A DNA stretch of 64,000 bases from Monocercomonoides exilis (Eukaryota; Preaxostyla; Oxymonadida; Polymastigidae), in the NCBI GenBank assembly GCA_001643675.2, contig LSRY02000021.1:992001-1056000 (forward strand), written 5' to 3'. Positions 1 to 12,480 of the stretch are shown in pieces. The translations under genes and the position numbers were made by a program. Position 1 is the stretch's first letter, and each line of letters begins with the position of its first letter. The notes under the pieces were generated by a model. The model searched no databases. It was given only the letters and a program-made list of their open reading frames with translations, and was not told the origin of the DNA.

Positions 1-2512
<2,512 letters not shown>

Positions 2513-4163
2513 CACATCACAACCTTTGCTGCCAATAAATATCTCTGAGCCAAAAGTTCTCCAAAAATACACCAGCGGGATGGCATTTTCTGTATCACTT
2601 CCATCAAAGCCTCTCATGGAATCCAACGAAATATCTGACAGATGTCCAGATACAAATGGAAGAGAGACATTTGTGATGCTCTTTGTCAAGTTGAATGACT
2701 CAACAAACAGGTCATTTCCATATCTTGCAACATTCGGCTTGTCTTCCTCATAAACAGGGGATGAAATCACAAATGAAGAATACTCATCAATCAGCTTCAG
2801 TGCCATCCCTCCCCCAAACCCAATCTTCCGTTCTTCTGCTGGTGCAGTGCATCCCTTGAATGTGCACGAAATAATATTCATTTGAGTATTCTTTTTCAGC
2901 CGAGCATCAATAGCCCCTCCTCTTCTTTCATCAGCCAGCACTGAGCATCCGTCAAATGAACATTCTTCAATATTTATTTGTGTGTTCCTATATTCATCAT
3001 TGCTATTGTCAATGCTCACACACCCTCCATTTCCAGCTGCTCTTTCCATTTTTGTGAAATTGCTGTTCGTCATATTCATCCACTGAGTGTTCATAAACTC
3101 GGCCTCTGTGCTGCTTCCATGCAATAAGATCAATGGATTTCCACTCAAATTAATTGATGAAACAGATAACGAATCAACAGCCATTTTTCCAGACTCAACT
3201 GACAAGAACAGTAATGTCAAGTCTGATGATAAATATAGAAGAGAAAGATAGCATTGAGATGTGGGAAGTTATGAAGAGGAAGAAGAAATGAAAATGGAGT
3301 GAAGAGGAAGAGAAGGAGGAAAAGAGAACACAAATTTTGATAATTCTGCTTCAACACTTGCTGAAATCATCGTTGAATTGGAAATTGAATTTGAATCAGA
3401 GACTGTCCAGCCACTTTGATCATCATTTCCTCGGATTTCATGTTTCTGTCCAGCAAATGCCAATTCTTCGCTCATCAAAATCATTCCATTCACAACTACT
3501 TTCTTTTCTCCTGTTAATCGTGCGAGTGAGAGCTTCATTGTCAAACAAGGGAATTGGACAATTCCGCAATGAGAATGGTTAGATGCCTCGAAGTTGCTCA
3601 CAAAGATTTCTTCTGGGGTGGGAAGGAGATAGATGCACAGAGGAATGGTCACACTAGCGTTTCCATTCTCATATCCTCTCACCTTGTCAGCAGTATCTGA
3701 CGATGCCGTAACACACGAGATCTTTTGTGATTTTGCAGTCACTTCCAGATTCGGAGAAAGAACAAAGATATCTTTTCCCCACTTAGCCGTGTTTATCCCA
3801 AAGGAAGAAGAGATCAGGAAATTTGGATTTTCATTCAATAGTCGAAGGAGGATTCCTCCGCCAAGTCCATTTGTTGCTGAACAAAAGCATCCATCAAAAG
3901 ATCCGCTTTTCACTTTCACTTCGTTTTCATTCACAATGCACAACATCATCGATCCTCCATTTTCTGAATTTGTGCTTCCACATCCTTCAAAAGTGCTCGA
4001 ATTCAGATTAATGTTTGCTTTGTCATTGGAAAATGACATCACTGTTGCTCCGCTGACTGTTCTTTCAACTCTGTCAAAAGTGAACTCTAAAAGTGTCAAG
4101 GAAATCTCATTTGTTGAAGAAAATGAAAACAAGGAAACTGTGGAGATAGTCTTTGCCCAGTTC
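2513..4163 (-). pseudogene. Giant beta-helix gene, middle segment (continuation across MITE-1)
   Basis: Continues the gene at 4412-5449. If MITE-1 (4168-4407) and one ACAT copy are removed, the codons run in frame from QMEH into VNWAKTISTV, so this was one exon. The segment has beta-helix features (FEGCG, GSFDGC, GLGGGILLRLL) and the module motif CGIVQFPCLTM near 3567. One in-frame TAA at 3269-3271 separates two ORFs that share the frame (4165-3269 and 3220 onward). Further rungs follow (EECSFDGCS, SCTFKGCTA, GFGGGMALKL) and a linker ending IFIGSKGCD, directly before the TG microsatellite. Likely a pseudogene; if the TAA were read through, the frame would be open to the microsatellite. Confidence 0.72.
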
Positions 4164-4167
4164 ACAT

Positions 4168-4407
4168 GGGTGATTCTTTTTGAAAAGTCACAAATATTTA
4201 ATTTACAAATAAATCAAAAATTTCATATTTTGATCAAATTTCGGTTCCCGCTCATGTAACTTTACCAAAGCGGAGTATATAATTTGACAACGCTATTTTA
4301 CACATTCCTGTGAAGTTGTATGAGCGGGAACCGAAATATGATCAAGATATGAAATTTTTGATTTTTTTGAATATTAAACATTTGTGACTTTTCAAAAAGA
4401 ATCACCC
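4168..4407. mobile_element. MITE-1, 240 bp, 4-bp target duplication ACAT
   Basis: Ends GGGTGATTCTTTTTGAAAAG and its inverse, with long imperfect inverted repeats reaching past the internal GGTTCCCGCTCAT block. Flanked by ACAT on both sides (4164-4167 and 4408-4411). It carries no coding capacity. Same family and size as MITE-2, -3 and -4. Inserted into the beta-helix exon. Confidence 0.9.
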
Positions 4408-4411
4408 ACAT

Positions 4412-5449
4412 GTTCCATCTGAAACATCCCATTCTGAACATTTATCAATTCTGTAGTAAATGCTGTTTCTGAAGATTGCCCATTTCCAGCAGATATGTTC
4501 AGTCTACTAATATGCATCTCTCCCGTTCCAGTAATCTCAAACAGCTTGACCCACGGTTATTCGGATGAAACGAGTCATGCACAAGGACAAAGTCCCTGGC
4601 AGTCAATGTGCCTGTCGAGACCGAAAACAGAGACAAACCTGATTTTTCAGATTCTGTCTGCACAATTGCTGCTAAATCACTTTGGCCGTATATTGTGTAA
4701 GTATTGTCACTGCAGTCTGTGCTTTTGGTCTCTGTAACTGTTCCTGCGAGTATCTCGATATCCTTCACAAAGCTTGGAATCAGCTGAGTGAGGCAGTGGC
4801 TAATTGTGCTGCACGGATGGCCTTTATCTATTCCACATGCATATGTATCTATGGCATTTGGTTGTGTTTCAATCGAAGAAACAAACCTCACAGTTCCAAA
4901 ATCATTGCGAAGCCAATCACTGCGATCAATAATTGAATTGAAATTTGAACTAACTCTGCTTGATGTATTTCTTGTAGAATAGCAACTGGGATCAATGTTG
5001 TTTTCTGAAGAATTTTGAAGAACAAGGTCATGCCCTCCTCCATTACAAGAATTGTTGTGGAAAAAACAGAAATAAAACAAAATTCCCTGATTATTTGCTT
5101 TTATAAGCTCCGAAACAGCGCCTCCTCCACACATTGAATGACAATAGCAAAAAGAACAGTTAGAAATGACTTCTTGATCAGTGCTACTCCAATGTTCAAT
5201 TGCTCCTCCAGTGGATGAGCTTGTATGATTAGCTTTACAAGACTCAAAAAATGAATTGATTATGCAATGTTTCTGTATTTGAGTTTTTACAAAACTGTGA
5301 TCAATTGCCCCAACATCGTTTCCTGAAGAACAGCTACGAAATAAACAATCATCAACCATTGATTGCTTGTTAATATTCTCTGTCATGACTCCGCCGCCCA
5401 CGCTGTCCGTGTTTCCTCGTGCAGAGCATTGAACAAATGTCGAATGGAG
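4412..5449 (-). pseudogene. Giant beta-helix surface-type gene, upstream (N-proximal) segment, truncated at the inverted-repeat edge
   Basis: Minus-strand reading frame rich in Ser, Cys, Asn and Gly-Gly-Gly rungs (GGGVMTEN, STGGAIEHW, CGGGAVSEL), typical of right-handed parallel beta-helix proteins, followed by the module motif CGIDKGHPCSTISH near 4830. No ATG is needed at 5401: the frame stays open upstream through CSARGNTDSVGGG to 5449, where it meets the arm of the 20-kb inverted repeat, so the 5' part of the gene is missing. A 1-nt deletion near 4527 moves the frame from ...PNNRGSS into LFEITGTGEMHISRLNISAG, which continues to the MITE at 4407. Probable role is cell-surface or extracellular; function unknown. 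The beta-helix call is by composition and motif only. Confidence 0.7.
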
Positions 5450-6249
5450 GGCATAGGTTCAAACGCGTTCATTTTGCAATTTGCCTTTTTAAACCCTCAA
5501 ATTATAACAAATTAATAGATAATAATTATTTAAAAACTTTTTATGGACCGATTTTTCGAAAAAAATTTTTCTTGTTGAAAAAAATGATTTTTGAAAAATG
5601 ACCCATAAAAACATGAATTTCATTGAAAAATATTCAAATTTAAAAGAAAATGTGATTTTTACGAATCAAAAGTGTTTACATTATTATATACACTTATTTT
5701 ATTTGTTAATTTTATCACAAAAAATATAAATCATAAATAAAAAATTTAATTAAATATCTTTGATCTAACCCACAAGTAAATTATTTATTATATAAAATGT
5801 TGAATATGTTGTTTTGGTTTAAATAGAACCTAAAAGTATGTAATTCGTTCACTTTTATATGTTAATATAAGTATATTATTATATGCGTACTTGTTTTATA
5901 TTGAAAACAGCTTTTATTATCAGTGACACAAACGCATGCATTTTCACTTCCATGTTGTTAAGCTGAAAGACTAAAATTTCAAAATTGGTAGCAATGGAAC
6001 GCAAAAGGTTTTATATAGTTTTTTTCATCAAATAAATATTTGTTTAGCTATTTTCATACGAATTTTTTCTTGTTTTTTGGAATATTAATATTTTTTTGTA
6101 TTAGGCTCGATCATAGCATGCTTAAATAAATCAATGTTGCAAAATTAAACATTACTTACACAAAATAGCTCAATATTGAGAAATAAAAACATGTACTAAA
6201 TAAAAGTTTGGTTTTTTTTACCATTAAAAAAGGAATTGTTTGAATTTGA
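5450..6249. other. AT-rich noncoding lead of the left arm
   Basis: No credible coding frame. 5530-5830 resembles 11860-12120 in the same orientation (shared blocks around TATGGAC, GACCCATAAA/CACCCATAAA, ATTATTATATA and TTTGATC-AACCCCACAA), so diverged copies of one AT-rich repeat flank the beta-helix ORF and the Merlin gene. The mirror image occupies 25098-25897. Confidence 0.5.
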
Positions 6250-6328
6250 TTTATTTAACTCTAACAGTGAATTTGATGTTGTAATATGTAGAAGCGAGGA
6301 AGAACCATGCCAAACGATGTAGAAATGG

Positions 6329-9300
6329 ATGGAAAACATGGAAAAGGAAAGTGGAATGAAGACAATTCAGATTGAAGGATCAACCATTATAAGAGATTCA
6401 TTCAATGTGTCCAATTATTTAATCAAAAAGGATTCGAAGATGGGAGAAGAGAATGTGAAGGCAATATTGAATTTTGAAAAATCAATTGGAAGCCAACCGG
6501 AATATTTCATGGTGAATGATGATCATCTTGAATTAACCAACATCCAACTTCAACTTGCCTCGGGATTTGAGAACTCAGCCAAAGAAATTGTTTCAAACAA
6601 AGGAGGAGATTTGGTGATAAGTGAATGTTCATTCCATTCAGAAGCAGGAGTGAACAATGGATTTGATTGTGTATTTGTGGATGCAATTGGAGGAAGTGTG
6701 GAAGAGAATGATGGAGGGTCTCACACACAAGATTGGCTTGTTGGATGTTCGGGTCTTCTGACAATGAAGAGACTTTCATTTGTTGTGAAAGGACAGATGA
6801 ATTCAAGAAGAAGTGCATTCATTCACTCAACGTCAACTCTCAGTGTGACGAACTGTTCAGTCTTATTTGAGAGTGGGGCAATGACTGATGGAAAGATAGG
6901 ATACAGCATCATTGATATGGCAGGAGGAGAATTAATTATGAATGGATTTGTGATCGAAGGGTCAGTGACAATGAATGGGAAATCTCCAATAACGCTGACA
7001 AATGGAGCTCAAATGGAGATTTTGAACAGCAGAGTGAGTGGAGTGGAAATGACTGGAGGAAGTGGGAGTGGAGGAGGATGTTTGAATGTGGAGATGAAGG
7101 AAGGAGGAAATGTGAATATTGAAGAAAGCAATTTCTCATCAAGATGCTCAGGTGGAAATGGGATGAAAGGAGGAGGGATGATGATATCAGTGGGGAATGT
7201 GGGGAACTTGGAAATGAAAAATGTGAAATATTCAGGGTGTGAAGTGCCATCAGAGGATAAGGAAGAGAGAGGAAGAGGAATTGGAGGAGGGATATTTGTG
7301 AAGCTGGCAGATGAGATGGGAACATTTGTGATGGAAGGGATGGAATTTGAGGGATGCAATGCCTGGAAAGGGAAGAATATGTTTGCGTCAGGATGGAATC
7401 TGAGAGAAATTGTGAACAAGGAGCACCTGAAATGGGAAATGAATGATGAGGAGTTGGATTTATTGGATGAGTTGTGTGGATGGGAGAGGAAGACGACAGG
7501 AGAGGAGGGGTATGTGATTCCATTGGTTGTGTATTTGTGGGGTAATTGGAGCGGAAATGGGTTTGCTTCGAAAGAGAAAGGAGGAGACTTCAGTGGGTGT
7601 GGATATTCAGAAGCACCATGTTCGTCGATTGATCATCTTGTCTTACTGAGATACGAACCACTTGGAGAAGGGGAATCACACATCAAGATTGTGGGATCAG
7701 GTTCTGTTCAAAAAGCAATATCATTTTTGTTATCATCATCTTCAAAAACTTCAGTTGTATCAATTGAGGGAGAGAAAGAAGGAACAGTTCTGAAAGTGAG
7801 TGAGGGAGGAAGAAACGAAGGCAAAGAAGAAGGAGAAAATAGAGAGGCAATGGTTGCTTCAGAAGTGATCCTCTCATTTGTGAATGTTTCATTTTCTCTC
7901 CCAAATGTGCTTGTCCACTATCTGGCATTCCTCAAATCATCATCAATGAATGGTGCCCTTTCTGTGAAAAGCTGTTCATTTGCTTGTGAGGATCCTTTAA
8001 AAGAAACGTGTTTCTGCTTGGTGAAAGTGGATGGAGGGAGTGTGACAATTGAAGATTGTGCTCTGAAAGAATTCCATTTTTCACAAGGTTTTGTGGAATT
8101 GTCTTCAGATGTGAAAGTGGCAGACGTGATGAATCTGTCAATCACCAACACAAGCATTTCGGGAAGGAGTCTGATTTCGCTCAGTGAATCTGCTCTCTCA
8201 TTAGCAAGCTTATTGAAAGGAGCAACGATGCTGAGAGGCAAAGAGAATGGAGATGGAGTGATGTTGCTGAGCATCAACAGCTCATCATTCACAAGCATCA
8301 CATGCAATGATAGCAGAGCTGCAATTCTGAATGGTGACTCATTTGATGGTGGAATGAAGTGCTGTGTGGAAAAGTGTGTGACGACAAAGTGTCTGAGCGA
8401 GAAGAGCGAAGAGGGAGGATGGATGAAAGTGAGTTTGAGGAGTGGAGGAAGTGAGCTGAAAGTGAGTGGCTGTTCGTTTGGGATGTGCATTTGTTCCACA
8501 GTGAAGGGGAGAGGAGGAGGGCTGATGATTGATGCATCTGGCCTGGGTGAAACACAAGAAGGAACAGAGGATACACCGCCTTTGGGGATAATGATTGAGA
8601 GCACCAGATTCACAATGAATGATGCATTTGTGGGGAAGGATGTGTTCATCCGGTGCAAGTGGATTGAAAAGCAGATCAATGAGAAGCTGTTCTCGCTGGA
8701 CTTCAGCCAGGATGCTCTGAAGTCGAACAACTCGATTTGTGGAAGCGACGAAGAGAAAAGAGATATTGATCTGATCCCGCTGATCACATTCTATTATGGC
8801 CAGCAGGTGTTTGTGGAAGCGAATGGGAGGGATATCAGACAGTGTGGAGAGCAGACGAATCCATGCAAAAGCATCAGCCACGGAGTGCCTCACATTCAAA
8901 AGGGGATCATGAATGTGATTTTTATTGATGGAGAAGGGGACATTGGAGGAGAATGTGTGATTGGAGATTTGAGTGTGAAGTCAATGAAGAAGATGAAGGC
9001 GACAGTCCATTACAATGCAACAATTCAAGAGATGGGAAATGAAGGGGCTGTGATTGTGTTTGTGAATGAGAGTGTGATGGAGAAGTGTTTGTTTGTGTTT
9101 GGAGAGGCATTTGAAGGGGTTGAGGAGAGTGCTTTGAAAGAGAAGGATGGGAGATTGGAGATTTCAGATTGCTTTTTCAGCTCGTCAGCAATGGATCTTG
9201 TGATGAAGAGCATGATTCTTCATGTGGAGAGAGGAGAGATGAAGATGAGCGAAACGTTGTTCAGTGGAATTCATTCAGCTGTGCAACTTCTGTCATTCTG

Positions 9301-9547
9301 TGGAGAATCTTGTGTGTCAATTGCTGAGACACGAATATTGAATATCGAGTGTGAGGGAGAAGTTGTGAGAGTTGGGGGAAAAGCGAAGGCAGAGATGAAG
9401 GAAATGAAGTTTGAGAATATGTCAGTGGCTAATGAAGGAAGCGTGATGAAGATGGATGGAGCTGATAGGGGGTTGTGTGTGCTGAACTGTTCCTTTGTGA
9501 AATGCCGGAGCACAATCAAGAGAGGAAGGATGATAAGGATATGTTAG
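6329..9547 (+). CDS. Beta-helix repeat protein, 1,072-codon ORF (left-arm copy); probably a fragment of a longer gene
   Basis: Longest uninterrupted ORF in the window. Gly/Ser/Cys-rich rungs recur (GGGMMISV, GIGGGIFVKL, GRGGGLMI, SSFTSITCND), as expected of a right-handed parallel beta-helix. Module motifs CGYSEAPCSSIDH (about residue 424) and CGEQTNPCKSISH (about 839) are spaced about 415 residues, and an earlier one, CRSEEEPC, lies upstream at 6287-6310. That upstream part is in frame but separated by a TAG (6320-6322 region), where a paralogue has Trp (PCFTIWKGMENM), so ATG 6329 is not the ancestral start. At the 3' end the frame stops at TAG 9545-9547; recognisable codons continue (VDVLIGSYVFDG), then shift frame to MYKWDGSVVDVV and end near 9755. 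No signal peptide or membrane segment. Probably a surface-type host protein, 5'- and 3'-truncated. Confidence 0.75.
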   Translation: MENMEKESGMKTIQIEGSTIIRDSFNVSNYLIKKDSKMGEENVKAILNFEKSIGSQPEYFMVNDDHLELTNIQLQLASGFENSAKEIVSNKGGDLVISECSFHSEAGVNNGFDCVFVDAIGGSVEENDGGSHTQDWLVGCSGLLTMKRLSFVVKGQMNSRRSAFIHSTSTLSVTNCSVLFESGAMTDGKIGYSIIDMAGGELIMNGFVIEGSVTMNGKSPITLTNGAQMEILNSRVSGVEMTGGSGSGGGCLNVEMKEGGNVNIEESNFSSRCSGGNGMKGGGMMISVGNVGNLEMKNVKYSGCEVPSEDKEERGRGIGGGIFVKLADEMGTFVMEGMEFEGCNAWKGKNMFASGWNLREIVNKEHLKWEMNDEELDLLDELCGWERKTTGEEGYVIPLVVYLWGNWSGNGFASKEKGGDFSGCGYSEAPCSSIDHLVLLRYEPLGEGESHIKIVGSGSVQKAISFLLSSSSKTSVVSIEGEKEGTVLKVSEGGRNEGKEEGENREAMVASEVILSFVNVSFSLPNVLVHYLAFLKSSSMNGALSVKSCSFACEDPLKETCFCLVKVDGGSVTIEDCALKEFHFSQGFVELSSDVKVADVMNLSITNTSISGRSLISLSESALSLASLLKGATMLRGKENGDGVMLLSINSSSFTSITCNDSRAAILNGDSFDGGMKCCVEKCVTTKCLSEKSEEGGWMKVSLRSGGSELKVSGCSFGMCICSTVKGRGGGLMIDASGLGETQEGTEDTPPLGIMIESTRFTMNDAFVGKDVFIRCKWIEKQINEKLFSLDFSQDALKSNNSICGSDEEKRDIDLIPLITFYYGQQVFVEANGRDIRQCGEQTNPCKSISHGVPHIQKGIMNVIFIDGEGDIGGECVIGDLSVKSMKKMKATVHYNATIQEMGNEGAVIVFVNESVMEKCLFVFGEAFEGVEESALKEKDGRLEISDCFFSSSAMDLVMKSMILHVERGEMKMSETLFSGIHSAVQLLSFCGESCVSIAETRILNIECEGEVVRVGGKAKAEMKEMKFENMSVANEGSVMKMDGADRGLCVLNCSFVKCRSTIKRGRMIRIC

Positions 9548-9755
9548 TGCGTGGATGTGCTGATTGGATCGTATGTGTTTGATGGAGAGGAAGGAGATGA
9601 AAAAGAAGGAAAGCATGTAAATGAGGATAAAGGAAGAGATGTACAAATGGGATGGATCTGTTGTGGATGTTGTGAAGAGTTCTGTTTTGATGAAATACAC
9701 AGCAATCTCTAATTCACCAGAAGGTGGAATAACAATGAGTGAAGAAAATATATAG
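9548..9755 (+). pseudogene. Decayed 3' extension of the beta-helix ORF
   Basis: After the TAG at 9545 the same frame reads VDVLIGSYVFDGEEGDEK; then a frameshift near 9640 gives EEMYKWDGSVVDVVKSS...SPEGGITMSEENI before TAG at 9753-9755. The EE-x-KW-x-GS motif also occurs in the left-edge gene (EEICKWNGSLA), which supports homology. Mirrored at 21592-21799. Confidence 0.55.
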
Positions 9756-10075
9756 ATGAAAGTCATAAACGTTTAAAATTATTTACTGAGACTTTTTCAC
9801 TTTGCAGAAATTACAATTAACATTTTTTCTAATTGTTTATCGCAATACAATAACTTTATTTGATAATTTAAATGATTTCTCATCTAGTATTGTATTATTT
9901 TGAAGACATATAAATTTTTTTAATTATTATATTGAGAAAATAATTAATAGAAGATAAATGTTTTCAATGAAAAATTAATATTTTCAAAGCAGTTTTGATA
10001 TTTGTAACAAAAAATATTCCCATAACTTGATTATCAAAATTTAAATTGAAAAATATTTTATACAAATTCTGTCAC
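9756..10075. other. AT-rich spacer in the left arm
   Basis: Low-complexity A+T sequence between the beta-helix and Merlin genes; I see no gene, intron or clear transposon end. An upstream ATG at 10046 in the Merlin frame adds ten residues that have no counterpart that I can recognise in the central copy. Confidence 0.4.
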
Positions 10076-11761
10076 ATGGAGACTCAATATAACAAAGAAG
10101 ATATTCAAAAATTAACTTTTTGTGAATTTCTTATTATGTCAAATGGAAATAACAAATTAGCTCTAGATATTTTGTCATCGATGGGATGCATTAAAAAGTC
10201 ATTCAAATGCTGGAAATGCGAAAAAGAGATGAATCTGACAATGAAAAAACCCGAATGCGACTATTACACTTTTTAAATGTTCGTCGTGTGGAAAACTTTA
10301 CAGTTGGAATCATGAATCTTTGTTTATGGATTTCAATTTATCGCCTTACTACGTCATGACACTGTTTTATCACTTTTGGTACAAACATTCTGTGAATGAG
10401 GTTGTGATAAAAACAAAACTATCATAGAACACAGTCTTAAGCTTTTTCAAAAGATTACGTAATATCTGCTGTTATCTTGAAGCGCTTGATACCGAAAAAA
10501 TAGGAAAAAACAGAAAAGTTGAAATGGATGAAACACTGATTCACAAAAGAAAAAATGGGGTGGGAAGAGTTAAAGAACAGCAGTGGCTGTGGGGAGCAGT
10601 TGAAAGAAAAGTGGAAGGAAAGCCGCAAAAATTAAAACTTGAATTTGTACCAGATAGAACAGAAGAAACATTGTTATATTTCATTTAGAAAAACATTGAT
10701 ATATCTTCGGAAATTTACAGTGACAAATGGTCTGCTTATAGTGGAATAAAGCGATGTGGATATACGCATTACAGTATTAATCATTCAGAGCATTTTTCTG
10801 ATCCAGCTGACAAAACAATTCATTCACAAACTATAGAAAGCATGTGGTCGCATTTAAAACATCTTCTCCCAATCAGAGGAAGAACCTATGAGAAAACAAA
10901 AGAATATACCTACGAATTTCAGTACAGATTTAATAATAAAGGAACAGTTCACAGTTTTCTCGATGATATTTCTAAAATAAAAAAAGGGACTTTGATAATT
11001 ACATGGAGTCTTATAATAAATGTGAAATTAAAACGAAAACGGCATTAACAAAAGAAAAAAAGTTCAAATTATCATCATACATTCTGAGAAAAGAAGAAAA
11101 GAAGAAAAAAGATGAAGATGCAACATTATTGGATGAAAACGAGCTTGATGCTTTCTTTAAGGAGAAGAAAAAATTACAAAAAATAGGATCCAAAGTGATT
11201 ACTGAAAAGGGGAAAAGAAGATTAATCGACGAATCTGATGATGAACGCAATGATGCTAAAGATGACATATCAAACGACGATAATCATTCCAATTTATTCG
11301 ATGATAAAGAAGATGAAGAAAAGGAGAGAAATGATAAGGAAAATGAAAATACACAAAACAAAAAACAAGAAAAAAATGATGAATCAGGCTAAAGCAGTGC
11401 CGTCATTCCAAAGCTTCAAAATACTGAGGAAAACAGCGAAATGGATGAAAATGATGAACAAAAAACAGATGACTGTTATGAGGATCTTCTTGAATTTGAT
11501 GTGAATGATTAAAAACCACGGAAAAGAAAAATAAAAAGAAAAAGGTCAAGCAATGGAAGATTTTGCAAAAAAGATGAAAACCAACTTGCATCAAATTTAG
11601 AAAAAGAAACAGAAAGTTTTTGCGAAAAAAAAGAAAATAAAATTAGTGAGATAAAGAAAAAAGAAAAGAAAAAGTTGTTTTCAATAATGAATCAAAAAAC
11701 TTTGAGAAGTCAAACAAATGCATTAAACAAAGGAACGCAACAATTCCCAATTTCACTATAA
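10076..11761 (+). pseudogene. Merlin (IS1595/ISXO2-like) transposase, left-arm copy, broken
   Basis: DDE transposase of a cut-and-paste DNA transposon. N-terminal zinc ribbon CWKCEKEM...CSSCGKLY, catalytic Asp in VEMDETLIHKRK, second Asp in YSDKWSAY, Glu in QTIESMWSHLK, then a long Lys/Glu/Asp-rich C-terminal tail ending TQQFPISL. That ending is shared with the central copy (EQSPISL), which fixes the true 3' end at 11761. Damage: TAG after KTKLS, TAG in LLYFI-KNI (Lys in the central copy), two TAA codons in the tail, plus two 1-nt homopolymer frameshifts (one extra T near 10271, one missing A near 10980) that the right-arm copy does not have. Terminal inverted repeats were not identified. Confidence 0.85.
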
Positions 11762-12480
11762 CAGGCAAAGGTGTATTTATAGCACATTCCCAATCCTTGG
11801 ATATTCTTTAAAACATTGTGATAAATATAAAGTATATTTAATAACAAAACATTTGTATGGACTGGAATTTTGATATTCATTTTGATCCTTGAGAAAAAAC
11901 AATTTTTAAAAATCACCCATAAATCTGAGTAATTTTACAAATTTTTGATAAAAATTGATAATTTTAAAATATCAAGCAGCTGAGAGGTCATTTATTATTA
12001 TATACTCTTATTTTATTTATGATTTTTCAAAAAATAAAACATTTTAAAAATAAATTATAAAATTTTAATATTTTGATCAACCCCACAATTATATTTTTAA
12101 TAACCAAAAAATTAGAATTTGCTTTCTTTCATCAAGAATTGAACCTTCGTTTGCGAACATATAACAAATCATATATATGAATACAGTTTTAAAGTGTGTG
12201 ATGAATAATTATCTATATATCATTCAAATCTTTATGTATTTTGATTATGATTTTTAATATGAAAATTTTTGTGCAGTTTGAGGATGTTTATGTTACACAA
12301 TGATGATCATGAATAAAGAAGCTTTGTTGATGCCATGAAAGTATGAATTTCATATTAATTAACTTATTTATAGAATATTTTTTACGAATTGCGTCATTTA
12401 TTTATTTATTTTTTACTGAATCAATGCAGTATGTTAATTACAAGAAGATATTTATAGAAGCAACAACTACTGCACAAATA
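11762..12480. other. AT-rich spacer, inner part of the left arm
   Basis: No gene. 11860-12120 is the second copy of the AT-rich repeat described at 5530-5830. Mirrored at 18867-19585. Confidence 0.45.
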
